From Citrobacter sp. Cu233 (GTDB lineage: Bacteria > Pseudomonadota > Gammaproteobacteria > Enterobacterales > Enterobacteriaceae), in the NCBI RefSeq assembly GCF_030332225.1, contig NZ_JAOWIF010000028.1:310001-374000 (forward strand): a DNA stretch of 64,000 bases. The letters are read 5' to 3'. Within the stretch, counting starts at the first letter, position 1. Every line of letters starts with the position of its first letter. Below the pieces are notes generated by a model that saw only the letters and a program-made list of their open reading frames with translations, had not been told where the DNA came from and did not search any database. This document shows positions 1 through 9,307 of this stretch, piece after piece. The position numbers and the translations under genes were made by a program.

Positions 1-106
1 ATTTAGTGCCATCAGTGACGCTCTGCGTCACTCCACAGCCTGCCAGACTGAATGCCAGCAGCGGCAGTAGCCAGCACGTGGTCTTAGTTAAATTTGTACG
101 TAACAC
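1..106 (-). CDS. tssJ: TssJ, type VI secretion outer-membrane lipoprotein (5' end only)
   Basis: Only the first 35 codons lie in the window; the gene continues past the left edge. It starts with GTG at 106. A positively charged N-terminus and a hydrophobic run are followed by the lipobox LAGC at residues 21-24, and then by GVTQSVTDGTK, which is typical of TssJ/SciN lipoproteins. TssJ anchors the type VI membrane complex (TssJLM) to the outer membrane. The start overlaps the end of the upstream tssG remnant by 23 nt, the usual tssG-tssJ coupling. Whether the rest is intact cannot be seen. Confidence 0.72.
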   Translation of the reverse strand, partial: MLRTNLTKTTCWLLPLLAFSLAGCGVTQSVTDGTK

Positions 107-608
107 ATCGGTTTCCTTGTTGTGGTTTCGCAGGCTCCAGCCCGGTGTAATAACCCAGTTCCGTCGTAAAGGTTTGCGGGATATCGTCCAGAAATTCATC
201 GTCGCCCACACCCAATACACCATTCATGCCCAGCCAAAAAGGACCGTCACCAAGTGGTGGCACGGCCAACAAGCGGGTCTGCGTTGTTAGTGTGATTTTT
301 GCCTTGAATCGCCAGCCCAGATACACCCGCAGCATGACCAGAAAATCCTGATACAGCAGGCCATCCGGCTTCCAGCCCTGCGCTTCCTGCTCATTATCCG
401 TGGACAGGGCAATCAGCAACTGGCTGTTGGCATCCATTGCTTCGTCACCCAGTGGCGTATTGCCGTCCAGCAGAAAATCATCATTACCGTAAAAGCCCAG
501 CGGCTGATTCACTTCCACTGGCCGAAGGCAGTAAGGGCTGACCTGCACAGTGGTATCCGGTGCCAGCAGGCTAATCAGCGACTGAATCCCCTCCTGGGTT
601 TTACCCGG
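84..608 (-). pseudogene. tssG: tssG, C-terminal part only (type VI baseplate protein)
   Basis: The frame is open from a stop at 609-611 down to 84, about 174 codons. It resembles the C-terminal half of TssG (ImpH family), a T6SS baseplate wedge subunit of roughly 300-350 residues. Recognisable parts are KTQEGIQSLISLL near the start, LGDEAMDANSQLLIAL in the middle, and a closing region with LPPLGDGPFWLGMNGVLG-like character. The N-terminal half is missing and no ATG lies near the beginning; the only plausible start is an internal GTG at 548. The 5' end runs straight into the 3' end of an unrelated ORF, as expected from a deletion that joined two genes. Stop and downstream tssJ coupling are preserved. 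Family assignment is by pattern recognition. Confidence 0.65.
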
Positions 609-1432
609 CTAACGTTGGCTGTGAGAACAGCATGCAAGCCTCAGGTGCCTTTTCGAGTTCGCTTTGCTGCTCCGCCCGCTCGCTGACTGCGGTTAAAACC
701 TCTTTCCCGGTGATATCGTAGACCTCCCCCCGGGTGAGGCTGACCACGCCTTTATGAGCAACCAGGCACAATGCAGCAGACTCACCGGCAGGCTGCGCAG
801 AATTAAACGAGGCCGCTATCGAATGACACCCGGCGACCAGAATGGCCTCTGTTTCAGGGAGCGTTTGAGCCGTTGCGGCAAGCGCAGACAGCGTCTCTTC
901 GCCTTGCCATACCTCCGGCTTTTCGGGGAGCGATACGTCAGTAAACGAAACCTGCATTTGCGCGCAAAATGCTCGCCAGGCAACCAGGGAACCCTGCCAG
1001 TAACAGCGCCGTATGTGCGGGAGAGTGGAATCTGCGTTCTGCGTCTGCCATTGCAGCACCAGCATTTTTGCCAACATAGCCTCCCGTTCAGCCACCGGGG
1101 CAACCAATGTTCGGCCGATGCGCAGCGCTTTCCCGCTCGACTCATTTTTAATCTCAGGAACCCGATGTTCCCGCTTTAAAAGACGCAGCCAGTGTGCCGT
1201 ATCGGTTCCGACCGGGCCCAGCAGCACCATTTCACTGAACGCGAAACGGTATTGATGCTGCTCCCACCAGGCCTGATGCTGCTGCTCAACCAGTTGTTCA
1301 TAATACCGGGCGTTATGAGCCGATAGCCTCAATGGTTCCGCCGCCACCCCGGCTCTCCGCCTTTGCTGCTGGCTGGCTGCAGCCCGCCAGCAGCAGAGCC
1401 CCCAGCACCGCCAGATAATGTCGTATTTTCAT
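601..1432 (-). pseudogene. T6SS-associated lipoprotein gene of unknown function, apparently frameshifted and 3'-truncated
   Basis: A good ribosome site (AAGGA) precedes ATG at 1432, which opens a lipoprotein signal: MKIRHYLAVLGALLLAGC with lipobox LAGC. This frame stops after 39 codons at 1313. A second frame, open from 1428 and continuing to 601, encodes about 250 residues beginning AAEPLRLSAHNARYYEQLVEQ. One indel in the G-rich stretch around 1345-1355 would join the two into a lipoprotein of about 280 residues. Alternatively the long frame starts at GTG 1347 behind a GGAG and the pair overlaps. I do not recognise the product. The part with GESAALCLVAHKGVVSL faintly recalls thiolase-fold proteins, but this is a guess. 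The last residues (TLAG, stop) read into tssG sequence in another frame, so the 3' end is probably lost. Confidence 0.5.
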
Positions 1433-1474
1433 TTTGCATTCCTTTTATGAATTAACTCGTTACGTGCGCTTTGC

Positions 1475-1593
1475 TTAGCTATGACTTTTCGTAATGGCAT
1501 GGCTAAGCATTGCTGAAGGGAACCACGCCAGATCGGTGATTATTTCGGACATACTTTGGGCTCCGGCATCTTCAGCGGTTCTTTGATCGGGTG
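1475..1593 (-). pseudogene. possible 3' end of an unidentified gene upstream of the lipoprotein gene
   Basis: On the minus strand a frame ends at 1475 with the residues [20 protein letters not shown] and then TKSHS. It lies 42 nt before the lipoprotein start, as a preceding operon gene would. It cannot be followed upstream because the RND pump fragment begins at about 1594 on the other strand. I do not recognise the peptide. It may be the tail of another T6SS gene, or just an open stretch. Confidence 0.22.
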
Positions 1594-2124
1594 TTCCGGG
1601 TATCCACAAACCAGGCGCCCATGCTGTATGCCATTTCGCTTGTTGTGGTATTTCTTGCACTGGCAGCCCTGTATGAAAGCTGGTCCATTCCTTTTTCAGT
1701 GATGCTCGTGGTGCCAATTGGCATCGTCGGTGCGTTGCTGGCTACCGACCTGCGCGGTTTAAGTAATGATGTTTATTTCCAGGTCGGCCTGCTCACCACA
1801 ATGGGTCTGTCGGCTAAAAACGCCATTCTGATCGTTGAGTTTGCCGTCGAGATTATGCAAAAAGAAGGAAAAACACCGCTTGAAGCCGCAGTGGAAGCAG
1901 CAAAAATGCGCTTACGCCCTATTCTGATGACGTCGCTGGCCTTCATGTTGGGGGTTATTCCCCTGGCAATAAGCCACGGTGCAGGTTCAGGCGCGCAAAA
2001 TGCGGTAGGGACTGGCGTAATCGGGGGGATGCTGGCCGCGACCGTGCTGGCGATTTATTTTGTCCCGGTCTTCTTTGTCCTTGTCGAAAGCACGTTAGCC
2101 CGATTTAAAACACCGCGCGGTTAA
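1594..2124 (+). pseudogene. AcrB-type RND multidrug efflux transporter, C-terminal 176 residues only
   Basis: The frame encodes the last third of the second half of an HAE1-family RND pump. Its landmarks are [69 protein letters not shown] and the final [16 protein letters not shown] helix. These correspond to the last transmembrane helices of AcrB/AcrF/MexB-like proteins of about 1,040 residues. The frame is also open upstream of 1591, but that peptide does not look like an RND pump, so the junction lies near 1595-1600. No promoter or periplasmic adaptor gene is present. It is a relic, followed by a hairpin terminator. Confidence 0.85.
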
Positions 2125-2132
2125 TGCCTGCA

Positions 2133-2158
2133 AAAACGCATCCCACCTGATGCGTTTT
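2133..2158 (+). terminator. hairpin after the RND fragment
   Basis: Ten-base arms AAAACGCATC and GATGCGTTTT flank a six-base loop, 9 nt after the stop codon of the RND remnant. The right arm ends in a T-run followed by CATAT. It fits a Rho-independent terminator for the pump gene and may work in both directions. Confidence 0.6.
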
Positions 2159-2220
2159 CATATAATGACAGCCGACTTTTTAAGTAGACCGACAAAGCCT
2201 CATGCAGAGTAATAACGCTT

Positions 2221-2448
<228 letters not shown>

Positions 2449-2489
2449 TCACGGTTTCCTGAGTGGAACATTCCCCTCAAAAGGAACTC

Positions 2490-2680
2490 ATGAAAGGTGT
2501 TCATAGACACAATCATTGTCGGCGCAACAGGCAGTATTGGTCTTCATGTGGTAAATACGGCTATTGCAATGGGTCATCATCCCCCAAAAAAATGGTGGGG
2601 TTTTAGACATGGACAATATGCCTCTCAATGAAGAATCTGAGCGCATTATTAACGAGCTGAATCTATTTCAGACACGCTAA
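2490..2680 (+). pseudogene. NAD(P)-binding (atypical SDR/NmrA-like) gene remnant
   Basis: An AAGGA site precedes ATG at 2490. One base out of frame follows DTIIVGATGSIGLHVVNTAI, the Rossmann GxxGxxG start of atypical short-chain dehydrogenases. Removing one A near 2494 would restore MKVFIDTIIVGATG. The similarity ends at about 2580. A short open tail (DMDNMPLNEESERIINELNL, then FQTR and stop at 2680) may be the original C-terminus after an internal deletion. The gene faces away from the LysR remnant, which probably once controlled it. Non-functional as it stands. Confidence 0.5.
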
Positions 2681-2707
2681 ACACGCCATTAAAACCGTAT
2701 AAAACGA

Positions 2708-2739
2708 AAAACCCCGAGCTACTTAATAGCTCGGGGTTT
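2708..2739 (-). terminator. Rho-independent terminator of serT
   Basis: A strong inverted repeat, AAACCCCGAGCTA with TAGCTCGGGGTTT around a five-base loop, lies directly after the 3' end of serT. On the minus strand its T-rich side continues into TTTCGTTTT. Position and structure fit termination of the tRNA transcript. Confidence 0.85.
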
Positions 2740-2744
2740 AGATT

Positions 2745-2832
2745 TGGCGGAAGCGTAGAGATTCGAACTCTAGAACCCTTTCGGGTCGCCGGTTTTCAAG
2801 ACCGGTGCCTTCAACCGCTCGGCCACGCTTCC
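2745..2832 (-). tRNA. serT: tRNA-Ser (anticodon UGA)
   Basis: The 88-nt sequence read on the minus strand has acceptor arms GGAAGCG and CGCTTCC, the long variable arm of serine tRNAs, the T-loop GTTCGAATC and an encoded GCCA end. The anticodon loop CTTGAAA gives UGA, which reads UCA and related serine codons. It is essentially the E. coli serT sequence and lies beside yccA as there. Its 3' end faces left, towards the gene fragments at 1-2.7 kb. Integrases commonly target tRNA 3' ends, and Salmonella SPI-5 is inserted at this tRNA. Confidence 0.97.
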
Positions 2833-2975
2833 AATGAGGCGCACTATAAACATCCCGAACGGACCTGTAAAGCACCAATGTGTTCGTTTGCCTGAAAAAC
2901 AGCCAAAATGTTGTTAATCGACTTAAATAACAACAAATTGACCGTTTATTCAGCACAAATCCGGGCGGCTGCTGT

Positions 2976-4604
2976 TTAATGTTTTTTGATGTACATATCT
3001 TTGGTGAAGTAATTCCCCCGGTTATCCGGTGCAAATCCGCCTACCCACGGCTTCACCAGGTGTGTGCGGACATAGTGGTAAACCGGAATCGCGGGGACAT
3101 CCTCGCCTAATACGTCTTCCGCCTGCTGGTAATACTTCCCGCGTTCTGCCAGTGAGTTTGCTTCCGCAGCATGACTCATCGCTTCATCATAGGTGGGATT
3201 GCTGTACCTGGTGGTGTTCTCACTATCACCGGTGCGAAAAATGTTCAGGAAGCTCGACGCGTCATCATAGTCGGCTATCCATGCATAGCGCACGACGTCA
3301 AAATTGCCGGTGTGCATGGTGTCCAACATGGTTTTCCACTCCTGGTTCTGCAGCTTCACCTCAACGCCCAGATTTTTCTTCCACATTGACGAGGCAGCAA
3401 TCGCGATTCGCTGGTGCGTTTCGAAAGTGTTGTAGAGCAGATTTAAGGTAAGCGGATGCTCAGGACCGTAGCCCGCTTCTGCCAGCAGTTTTTTGGCTTC
3501 AGCAATACGTTTGTCGAGTGGCCATGATGCGTAGTCCGGCGCGTGTAATTTTACCCCACCAATTTCAGGCTGGCTGATAACCCACGCCGCACGCTGTCCT
3601 TGTCCCATCACCTTTTGGGCAATGATGTCTTTATCCAGCGCCATATTCAGCGCCCGACGCACGCGCGGATCGTTAAACGGCGCACGCGTGGTATTAAACT
3701 GATAATAATAGGTTGAAAGCTGAGGTGAGACATGGAGTTCATCACCCATCGTCTTTTTCAATTGCGCGAACTGATTGACCGGAACACTAAAAACAATATC
3801 GATTTCCCCGGCTTTGTAACGGTTAACGTCTGCAGCCTCTGAACTGATGGGCAAATACGTCACTTTATTAATGACCGTATGCTGATCGTCCCAGTAATAC
3901 GGGTTACGCACGGCAACAATCCGCTCGTTGACGACCCACTGCGACAGCTTATACGCACCACTGCTGACAAAGTGCTCCGGACGAGTCCACTTATCGCCAA
4001 AGCGGCCAATCAGCACTTTATCCAGCGGGACCAGTGATGGGTGCGCCAGCATAGCCAGAAACGCCGCCGTGGGTTGCGTCAGGGTAATTTCCAGCGTGGT
4101 ATCATTCAGTGCTTTTACCCCCAGCTCGGCAGGCGCTTTTTTCCCCTGCGCAATATCGGCAGCATTCGCAACATGCATATTGCCAAGGTAAGAGGCATAC
4201 GGTGAAGCTGTTTGCGGTGAAACCAGACGCTGCCAGCTCCAGACAACATCCTGAGCGGTAATCGCAGAGCCATCAGACCAGGTAATGCCCGGACGTAAAT
4301 GAAAGGTCCAGACGGTGTTGTCTTTATTCTCCCAGGATGCCGCGAGGCGAGGCTCTATAGACCCGTCCTGATTGACGGCAACCAGTCCATCGAACATATC
4401 GCTGATTAAATTAAACTCAACGTTGCTTTCAACTTTATGCGGATCCAGTGAGGCTGGCTCACTGCCGTTATTTCTGACCAGTTCCTGTTGAGCTGCCAGT
4501 TCTGTACCCGCGGGAACCGTCGCAGCGCTCGCCACACCGTTGATAGACATCAAACAGACAGCCAACAGCGTAAATGTAAATACCTTCGATTTATGTTGAG
4601 TCAT
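2976..4604 (-). CDS. OppA/MppA-family periplasmic peptide-binding protein
   Basis: A 542-residue protein if translation starts at ATG 4604 (MTQHKSKVFTFTLLAV). The open frame extends 24 codons further, but those lack signal-peptide character. A Sec signal ending near ASA is followed by a family 5 solute-binding domain. LVRNNGSEPASLDPHK, WTFHLRP, the Tyr-rich STYYYQFNTTRAPF, and SMWKKNLGVEVKLQNQEWKT are shared with E. coli MppA and OppA, which bind oligopeptides or murein tripeptide for the Opp permease. No permease or ATPase genes lie nearby, so it must use a transporter encoded elsewhere. At this place E. coli K-12 carries other genes, so the gene is lineage-specific. Its ligand cannot be told from sequence. 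Confidence 0.88.
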   Translation of the reverse strand: MTQHKSKVFTFTLLAVCLMSINGVASAATVPAGTELAAQQELVRNNGSEPASLDPHKVESNVEFNLISDMFDGLVAVNQDGSIEPRLAASWENKDNTVWTFHLRPGITWSDGSAITAQDVVWSWQRLVSPQTASPYASYLGNMHVANAADIAQGKKAPAELGVKALNDTTLEITLTQPTAAFLAMLAHPSLVPLDKVLIGRFGDKWTRPEHFVSSGAYKLSQWVVNERIVAVRNPYYWDDQHTVINKVTYLPISSEAADVNRYKAGEIDIVFSVPVNQFAQLKKTMGDELHVSPQLSTYYYQFNTTRAPFNDPRVRRALNMALDKDIIAQKVMGQGQRAAWVISQPEIGGVKLHAPDYASWPLDKRIAEAKKLLAEAGYGPEHPLTLNLLYNTFETHQRIAIAASSMWKKNLGVEVKLQNQEWKTMLDTMHTGNFDVVRYAWIADYDDASSFLNIFRTGDSENTTRYSNPTYDEAMSHAAEANSLAERGKYYQQAEDVLGEDVPAIPVYHYVRTHLVKPWVGGFAPDNRGNYFTKDMYIKKH

Positions 4605-4875
4605 TCCCTTTACCTTATTGCTCTGTTTTATGTTGACACCGCTGTCACTCTTAAAGGCATGTAGGGAATAACGCAATATTTTTCAGTCACCTATCAGATA
4701 TCGATCTGACATTTTTGTATAAACAGTGGTAACATCTAATCCTGATGCTTTTGCTGAAATAATATGCTTAAGCCTGGCGGGTTAAAATGCGTAAAGATGG
4801 GTAAAACCGCTGGGTCGTTACCGGTGATTTTATTATCCTCCATCATTAATTACATCTGTCATAAGAGAGTGACTC
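4605..4875. promoter_or_regulatory. divergent intergenic region between the peptide-binding gene and yccA
   Basis: The 271-nt region lies between two divergent genes and must hold both promoters. It is AT-rich, with stretches such as TTTTTGTATAAACAGTGGTAA around 4710-4735. AAGAGAGTGACTC before 4876 provides the yccA ribosome site. I see no operator I can name. Confidence 0.4.
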
Positions 4876-5535
4876 ATGGATCGTATTATTAGTTCTTCGC
4901 GCGATCGTACATCGCTACTCAGCACGCACAAGGTGCTGCGTAATACCTATTTTCTGCTCAGCCTGACGCTGGCGTTTTCAGCGATCACCGCAACAGCCAG
5001 TACAGTGCTGATGCTGCCGTCTCCGGGCCTGATTCTGACGCTGGTGGGTATGTATGGTCTGATGTTCCTGACCTACAAAACGGCAGATAAACCAGTAGGT
5101 ATTCTGTCTGCTTTCGCTTTCACCGGTTTCCTGGGTTACATCCTGGGACCGATTCTGAACACTTACCTGTCGGCAGGTATGGGTGATGTTATCGCTATGG
5201 CGCTGGGTGGCACGGCGCTGGTCTTCTTCAGCTGCTCTGCCTATGTGCTGACCACGCGTAAAGACATGTCCTTCCTCGGCGGTATGCTGATGGCAGGTAT
5301 CGTGGTAGTGCTGATTGGTATGGTTGCGAATATTTTCCTGCAACTGCCAGCGCTGCATCTGGCGATTAGCGCGGTGTTTATCCTGATTTCTTCAGGTGCC
5401 ATCCTGTTTGAAACCAGCAACATCATCCGTGGCGGTGAAACCAACTACATCCGTGCAACGGTCAGCCTGTATGTATCGCTGTACAACATCTTCGTCAGCC
5501 TGCTGAGCATTCTGGGCTTCGCAAGCCGCGATTAA
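4876..5535 (+). CDS. yccA: YccA, inner-membrane modulator of FtsH (BAX inhibitor-1 family)
   Basis: 219 residues, the length of E. coli YccA, with seven hydrophobic segments and a soluble N-terminal tail ([20 protein letters not shown]). YccA is a BI-1 family membrane protein that is degraded by the FtsH protease and, when stabilised, restrains FtsH and protects a jammed SecY translocon. The short charged N-terminus is what FtsH needs to start degradation. The gene stands alone, with a good terminator behind it. Confidence 0.96.
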   Translation: MDRIISSSRDRTSLLSTHKVLRNTYFLLSLTLAFSAITATASTVLMLPSPGLILTLVGMYGLMFLTYKTADKPVGILSAFAFTGFLGYILGPILNTYLSAGMGDVIAMALGGTALVFFSCSAYVLTTRKDMSFLGGMLMAGIVVVLIGMVANIFLQLPALHLAISAVFILISSGAILFETSNIIRGGETNYIRATVSLYVSLYNIFVSLLSILGFASRD

Positions 5536-5555
5536 AATGACGACGTGCATTATCC

Positions 5556-5585
5556 AGCCCCGCTTATGCGGGGCTTTCTTTTTTG
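5556..5585 (+). terminator. terminator of yccA
   Basis: A GC-rich hairpin, AGCCCCGC-TTAT-GCGGGGCT, is followed by TTCTTTTTT. It lies 20 nt after the yccA stop and before tusE. Confidence 0.9.
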
Positions 5586-5623
5586 GTAAACTGCCGTCAG
5601 TTTGACTAACGCAGTGAAGAATT

Positions 5624-5953
5624 ATGTTGATCTTTGAAGGTAAAGAAATCAGTACTGATAGCGAAGGCTATTTAAAAGACACAACCGAATGGAGCGAGCC
5701 GCTGGCAGTTGCCATTGCTGAAAACGAAGGAATTACGCTGTCAACTGAACACTGGGAAGTGGTGCGCTTTGTACGCGAGTTTTATCTGGAATTTAATACC
5801 TCTCCCGCTATTCGTATGCTGGTCAAAGCGATGGCCAATAAGTTTGGTGAAGAAAAAGGCAATAGCCGTTATCTCTATCGCCTGTTTCCAAAAGGTCCAG
5901 CTAAGCAGGCAACTAAAATTGCCGGTCTGCCAAAACCGGTCAAATGTATTTAA
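5624..5953 (+). CDS. tusE: TusE, sulfurtransferase for tRNA 2-thiolation (DsrC family)
   Basis: 109 residues, DsrC/TusE family. The last sulfur carrier of the relay IscS-TusA-TusBCD-TusE, it hands sulfur to MnmA for s2U34 of Lys, Glu and Gln tRNAs. The penultimate residue, Cys108 in PKPVKCI, is the conserved persulfide cysteine on the flexible C-terminal arm. [12 protein letters not shown] and the C-terminal region before that arm are typical. The stop overlaps the convergent acyP end by 4 nt. Confidence 0.96.
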   Translation: MLIFEGKEISTDSEGYLKDTTEWSEPLAVAIAENEGITLSTEHWEVVRFVREFYLEFNTSPAIRMLVKAMANKFGEEKGNSRYLYRLFPKGPAKQATKIAGLPKPVKCI

Positions 5954-6231
5954 TAGCGGATACTAAATCCCGTTAACTCTTCGCCAGGCCGATGCGGTTC
6001 GCTGAGAACTCTGTCTACCCTGGCGCTACGCGGGCCCCCGGCTTTTAACCACTTCATCAGTTGTTCTACCTGCTCGCTGTCACCGCAAGCCACAACCTCT
6101 ACACTGCCGTCATCCCTATTTTTCGCATAGCCAGTTAACCCCAGACGTTGCGCTTCATGCTGAGTGGTATAGCGAAACCCCACCCCCTGTACCCGCCCAT
6201 GAACCCAGGCAATTATGCAGATTTTCGACAT
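5950..6231 (-). CDS. acyP: acylphosphatase
   Basis: 93 residues from ATG 6231 ([20 protein letters not shown]); a further ATG six codons upstream would add MIRRTI, which the E. coli protein lacks. Acylphosphatases hydrolyse carboxyl-phosphate bonds of small acyl phosphates in the cytoplasm. The phosphate-binding loop GRVQGVGFR with its catalytic arginine and the asparagine of [13 protein letters not shown] are both present. The gene is divergent from rlmI and convergent with tusE. Confidence 0.95.
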   Translation of the reverse strand: MSKICIIAWVHGRVQGVGFRYTTQHEAQRLGLTGYAKNRDDGSVEVVACGDSEQVEQLMKWLKAGGPRSARVDRVLSEPHRPGEELTGFSIRY

Positions 6232-6325
6232 TATGGTTCTCCTTATCATCGCGGTGCGCGTTGCAAATACACGTAAAACTCAGGACAATGGCGCCCATTT
6301 CTTTGAATCGACAGAACAGTAAATT

Positions 6326-7516
6326 ATGAGTGTACGTTTAGTGTTAGCCAAAGGGCGCGAAAAATCATTACTTCGTCGCCATCCATGGGTATTTTCCGGT
6401 GCCGTCGCACGTATGGAAGGTAAAGCCAACCTCGGTGAAACCATCGATATTGTTGACCATCAGGGTAAATGGTTAGCACGCGGAGCCTGGTCTCCTGCCT
6501 CGCAGATCCGTGCACGTGTCTGGACGTTCGACAAGTCTGAATCCATCGATATTGATTTCTTTACCCGCCGTCTGCAACAAGCCCAGAAATGGCGAGACTG
6601 GCTGGCGAAAAAAGACGGGCTGGACAGCTATCGACTGATTGCCGGGGAGTCTGATGGCCTGCCGGGCGTCACTATTGACCGTTTCGGTAACTTTCTGGTG
6701 CTGCAACTACTCAGCGCAGGTGCCGAGTATCAACGTGCCGCATTGATTAGCGCCCTGCAGGTTGTCTTCCCGGAGTGCGCGATTTATGACCGTAGCGATG
6801 TCGCCGTGCGTAAAAAAGAAGGCATGGAACTGACTCAGGGACCCGTCACGGGTGAACTGCCGCCAGCTCTGCTGCCGATTGAAGAGCACGGGATGAAACT
6901 ACTGGTTGATATTCAGCACGGCCATAAAACCGGTTATTACCTCGATCAGCGTGACAGCCGCCTGGCCACGCGTCGTTATGTGGAAAATCAGCGCGTACTG
7001 AACTGTTTCTCCTATACCGGTGGATTCGCCGTCTCTGCATTAATGGGTGGCTGCCGCCAGGTCGTCAGCGTTGATACGTCCCAGGAAGCGCTCGATATCG
7101 CCCGCCAGAACGTAGAGCTGAACAAACTGGATCTGAGCAAAGCCGAGTTTGTGCGTGATGATGTGTTCAAGTTGCTGCGCGCCTATCGCGATCGTGGTGA
7201 GAAATTTGATGTTATCGTGATGGACCCACCGAAGTTTGTCGAAAACAAAAGCCAGTTGATGGGTGCCTGCCGTGGCTATAAAGACATCAATATGCTGGCA
7301 ATTCAGTTACTGAATCCGGGGGGCGTACTGCTGACATTCTCCTGCTCCGGATTGATGACCACCGATTTATTTCAGAAAATCATCGCCGATGCCGCAATAG
7401 ATGCCGGGCGTGATGTACAATTTATAGAGCAGTTCCGTCAGGCCGCCGATCATCCGGTGATCGCTACCTACCCGGAAGGGCTGTATCTGAAAGGGTTTGC
7501 CTGTCGCATCATGTAA
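6326..7516 (+). CDS. rlmI: RlmI, 23S rRNA m5C1962 methyltransferase
   Basis: 396 residues, full length. An N-terminal PUA-like RNA-binding domain (about residues 1-75) is followed by a linker and a class I SAM-dependent methyltransferase domain from about 190. Visible motifs are [14 protein letters not shown] (SAM binding), VIVMDPPKF, and FSCSG, which carries the catalytic cysteine. It modifies C1962 of 23S rRNA. The start [20 protein letters not shown] matches the family. Confidence 0.96.
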   Translation: MSVRLVLAKGREKSLLRRHPWVFSGAVARMEGKANLGETIDIVDHQGKWLARGAWSPASQIRARVWTFDKSESIDIDFFTRRLQQAQKWRDWLAKKDGLDSYRLIAGESDGLPGVTIDRFGNFLVLQLLSAGAEYQRAALISALQVVFPECAIYDRSDVAVRKKEGMELTQGPVTGELPPALLPIEEHGMKLLVDIQHGHKTGYYLDQRDSRLATRRYVENQRVLNCFSYTGGFAVSALMGGCRQVVSVDTSQEALDIARQNVELNKLDLSKAEFVRDDVFKLLRAYRDRGEKFDVIVMDPPKFVENKSQLMGACRGYKDINMLAIQLLNPGGVLLTFSCSGLMTTDLFQKIIADAAIDAGRDVQFIEQFRQAADHPVIATYPEGLYLKGFACRIM

Positions 7517-7546
7517 CTTGAAAAGTGGAATATTACCCTTACATAG

Positions 7547-7891
<345 letters not shown>

Positions 7892-7900
7892 CAACATTTC

Positions 7901-7955
7901 TCCGGCCTACGGCAAACACCGCTGTAGGCCGGATATACAATGCACCATCCGGCAA
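7901..7955. repeat. REP element between hspQ and yccU
   Basis: The palindrome CCGGCCTACGG...CTGTAGGCCGG (7902-7932) is followed by GCACCATCCGGCAAC. This is the standard enterobacterial repetitive extragenic palindrome, in its usual place between convergent genes. Confidence 0.85.
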
Positions 7956-7965
7956 CAGTACAACC

Positions 7966-8379
7966 TTACTTCGCCAGTCCCAGTCTGGGGATTTCAATCG
8001 CCGGGCAACGATCCATCACTACCGCCAGGCCCGCATCGCGCGCCAGCACGGCAGCCTGCTCATTAATCACGCCAAGCTGCATCCACAAGGTCTTCGCACC
8101 AATAGCAATAGCTTCCTGTGCGACTCCCCATGCGGCTTCTGAGTTTCTAAAGACATCCACCATATCCACTTTCTCTGGTACGTCTGCCAGCGTCGCATAA
8201 CCCTGCTGCCCCAGCAGCGTCTTCCCGGCAACCTTAGGAGACACGGGGATAACGTGATAACCCTGATCGAGTAAATACTTCATTACCCGATAGCTCGGGC
8301 GATCGGGTTTATCGCTTGCTCCTACCAGCGCAATCGTACGGGTAGATGTCAAAATGCCAGCAATATCGGTCTCTTTCAT
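7966..8379 (-). CDS. yccU: YccU, CoA-binding domain protein
   Basis: 137 residues from ATG 8379 ([20 protein letters not shown]); upstream codons in the same frame lack a ribosome site. A single Rossmann-like CoA-binding domain with [19 protein letters not shown] and a C-terminal [10 protein letters not shown] motif. The family resembles the first domain of succinyl-CoA synthetase alpha. The biological role is not established. Confidence 0.93.
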   Translation of the reverse strand: MKETDIAGILTSTRTIALVGASDKPDRPSYRVMKYLLDQGYHVIPVSPKVAGKTLLGQQGYATLADVPEKVDMVDVFRNSEAAWGVAQEAIAIGAKTLWMQLGVINEQAAVLARDAGLAVVMDRCPAIEIPRLGLAK

Positions 8380-8551
8380 CGTCTTCCTCCAGGCTGTTTT
8401 GCAAAGTGTACGACAAACCTGACGTCGCAACCATTCATCCCATACTGGCGCATGAGAGCTAAACTGAAAAATATGTCTATATGTTAGTAAACATGATTGT
8501 CGAAAAATTTAGATACATCTTATGCAGAAATTTTCTGGACAGGAGAACCCT

Positions 8552-9214
8552 ATGAAAACCGGCATTGTGACAGCCCTGATTGCTCTGCTTTTGCCGGTAA
8601 CCGTTTGTGCGACCTCTTTGCGCCTGTCTAATGATATTGACCTTCTGGTGCTGGACGGAAAAAAGGTGTCCAGCTCTTTACTGCGCGGTGCCGACAGTAT
8701 TGAGCTGGAGAATGGTCGGCATCAACTTGTCTTTCGCGTTGAGAAAACGATTCGTCTCTCCAGCCATGAAGAGCGTCTGTATATTTCTCCTCCGCTGGTC
8801 ATCAGTTTTGATACTCAGTTAGTTAGTCAGGTCAATTTTCATCTCCCCCGTCTGAACAACGAACGTGACGCGACGCATTTCGATGACGCTCCCCGTGTGG
8901 AACTATTAGATGGCGATTCCATGCCCATTCCAGTCAAGCTGGATATTTTGTCGATTACCTCATCGGCAAAAATCGTGGATTACGAACTCGAGACTGAACG
9001 CTATAACAAATCGTCTAAGCATGCTTCACTCCCACAATTTGCGACTATGATGGCAGATGACAGCGCATTGCTCTCGGGGGTCTCTGAACTGGATCGGGTG
9101 CCGCCACAGTCGCAAACACTCACCGAACAGCGTTTGAAATACTGGTTTGGGCAGGCCGATGCGCAAACGCGAAGCAATTTTCTGCAATGGGCAGAGAAAC
9201 AACCGCCCTCGTGA
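8552..9214 (+). CDS. csgI: CsgI (YccT), periplasmic DUF2057 protein, inhibitor of curli assembly
   Basis: 220 residues from ATG 8552, with AGGAGA in front. It has a Sec signal ([20 protein letters not shown]) and a DUF2057 domain rich in beta strands ([29 protein letters not shown]). YccT/CsgI was reported to block curli subunit polymerisation and to alter c-di-GMP output. No neighbouring gene is cotranscribed with it. An upstream ATG at about 8522 would spoil the signal peptide. Confidence 0.9.
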   Translation: MKTGIVTALIALLLPVTVCATSLRLSNDIDLLVLDGKKVSSSLLRGADSIELENGRHQLVFRVEKTIRLSSHEERLYISPPLVISFDTQLVSQVNFHLPRLNNERDATHFDDAPRVELLDGDSMPIPVKLDILSITSSAKIVDYELETERYNKSSKHASLPQFATMMADDSALLSGVSELDRVPPQSQTLTEQRLKYWFGQADAQTRSNFLQWAEKQPPS

Positions 9215-9307
9215 CATTTATGTTCACCTACGCTTTTTTTTTGTCTTTCTCTTGCAGCGTCAAGAGCTTCCAGTACTCTGTAGTAAGGTTAACTTGGGAG
9301 CTGTACT

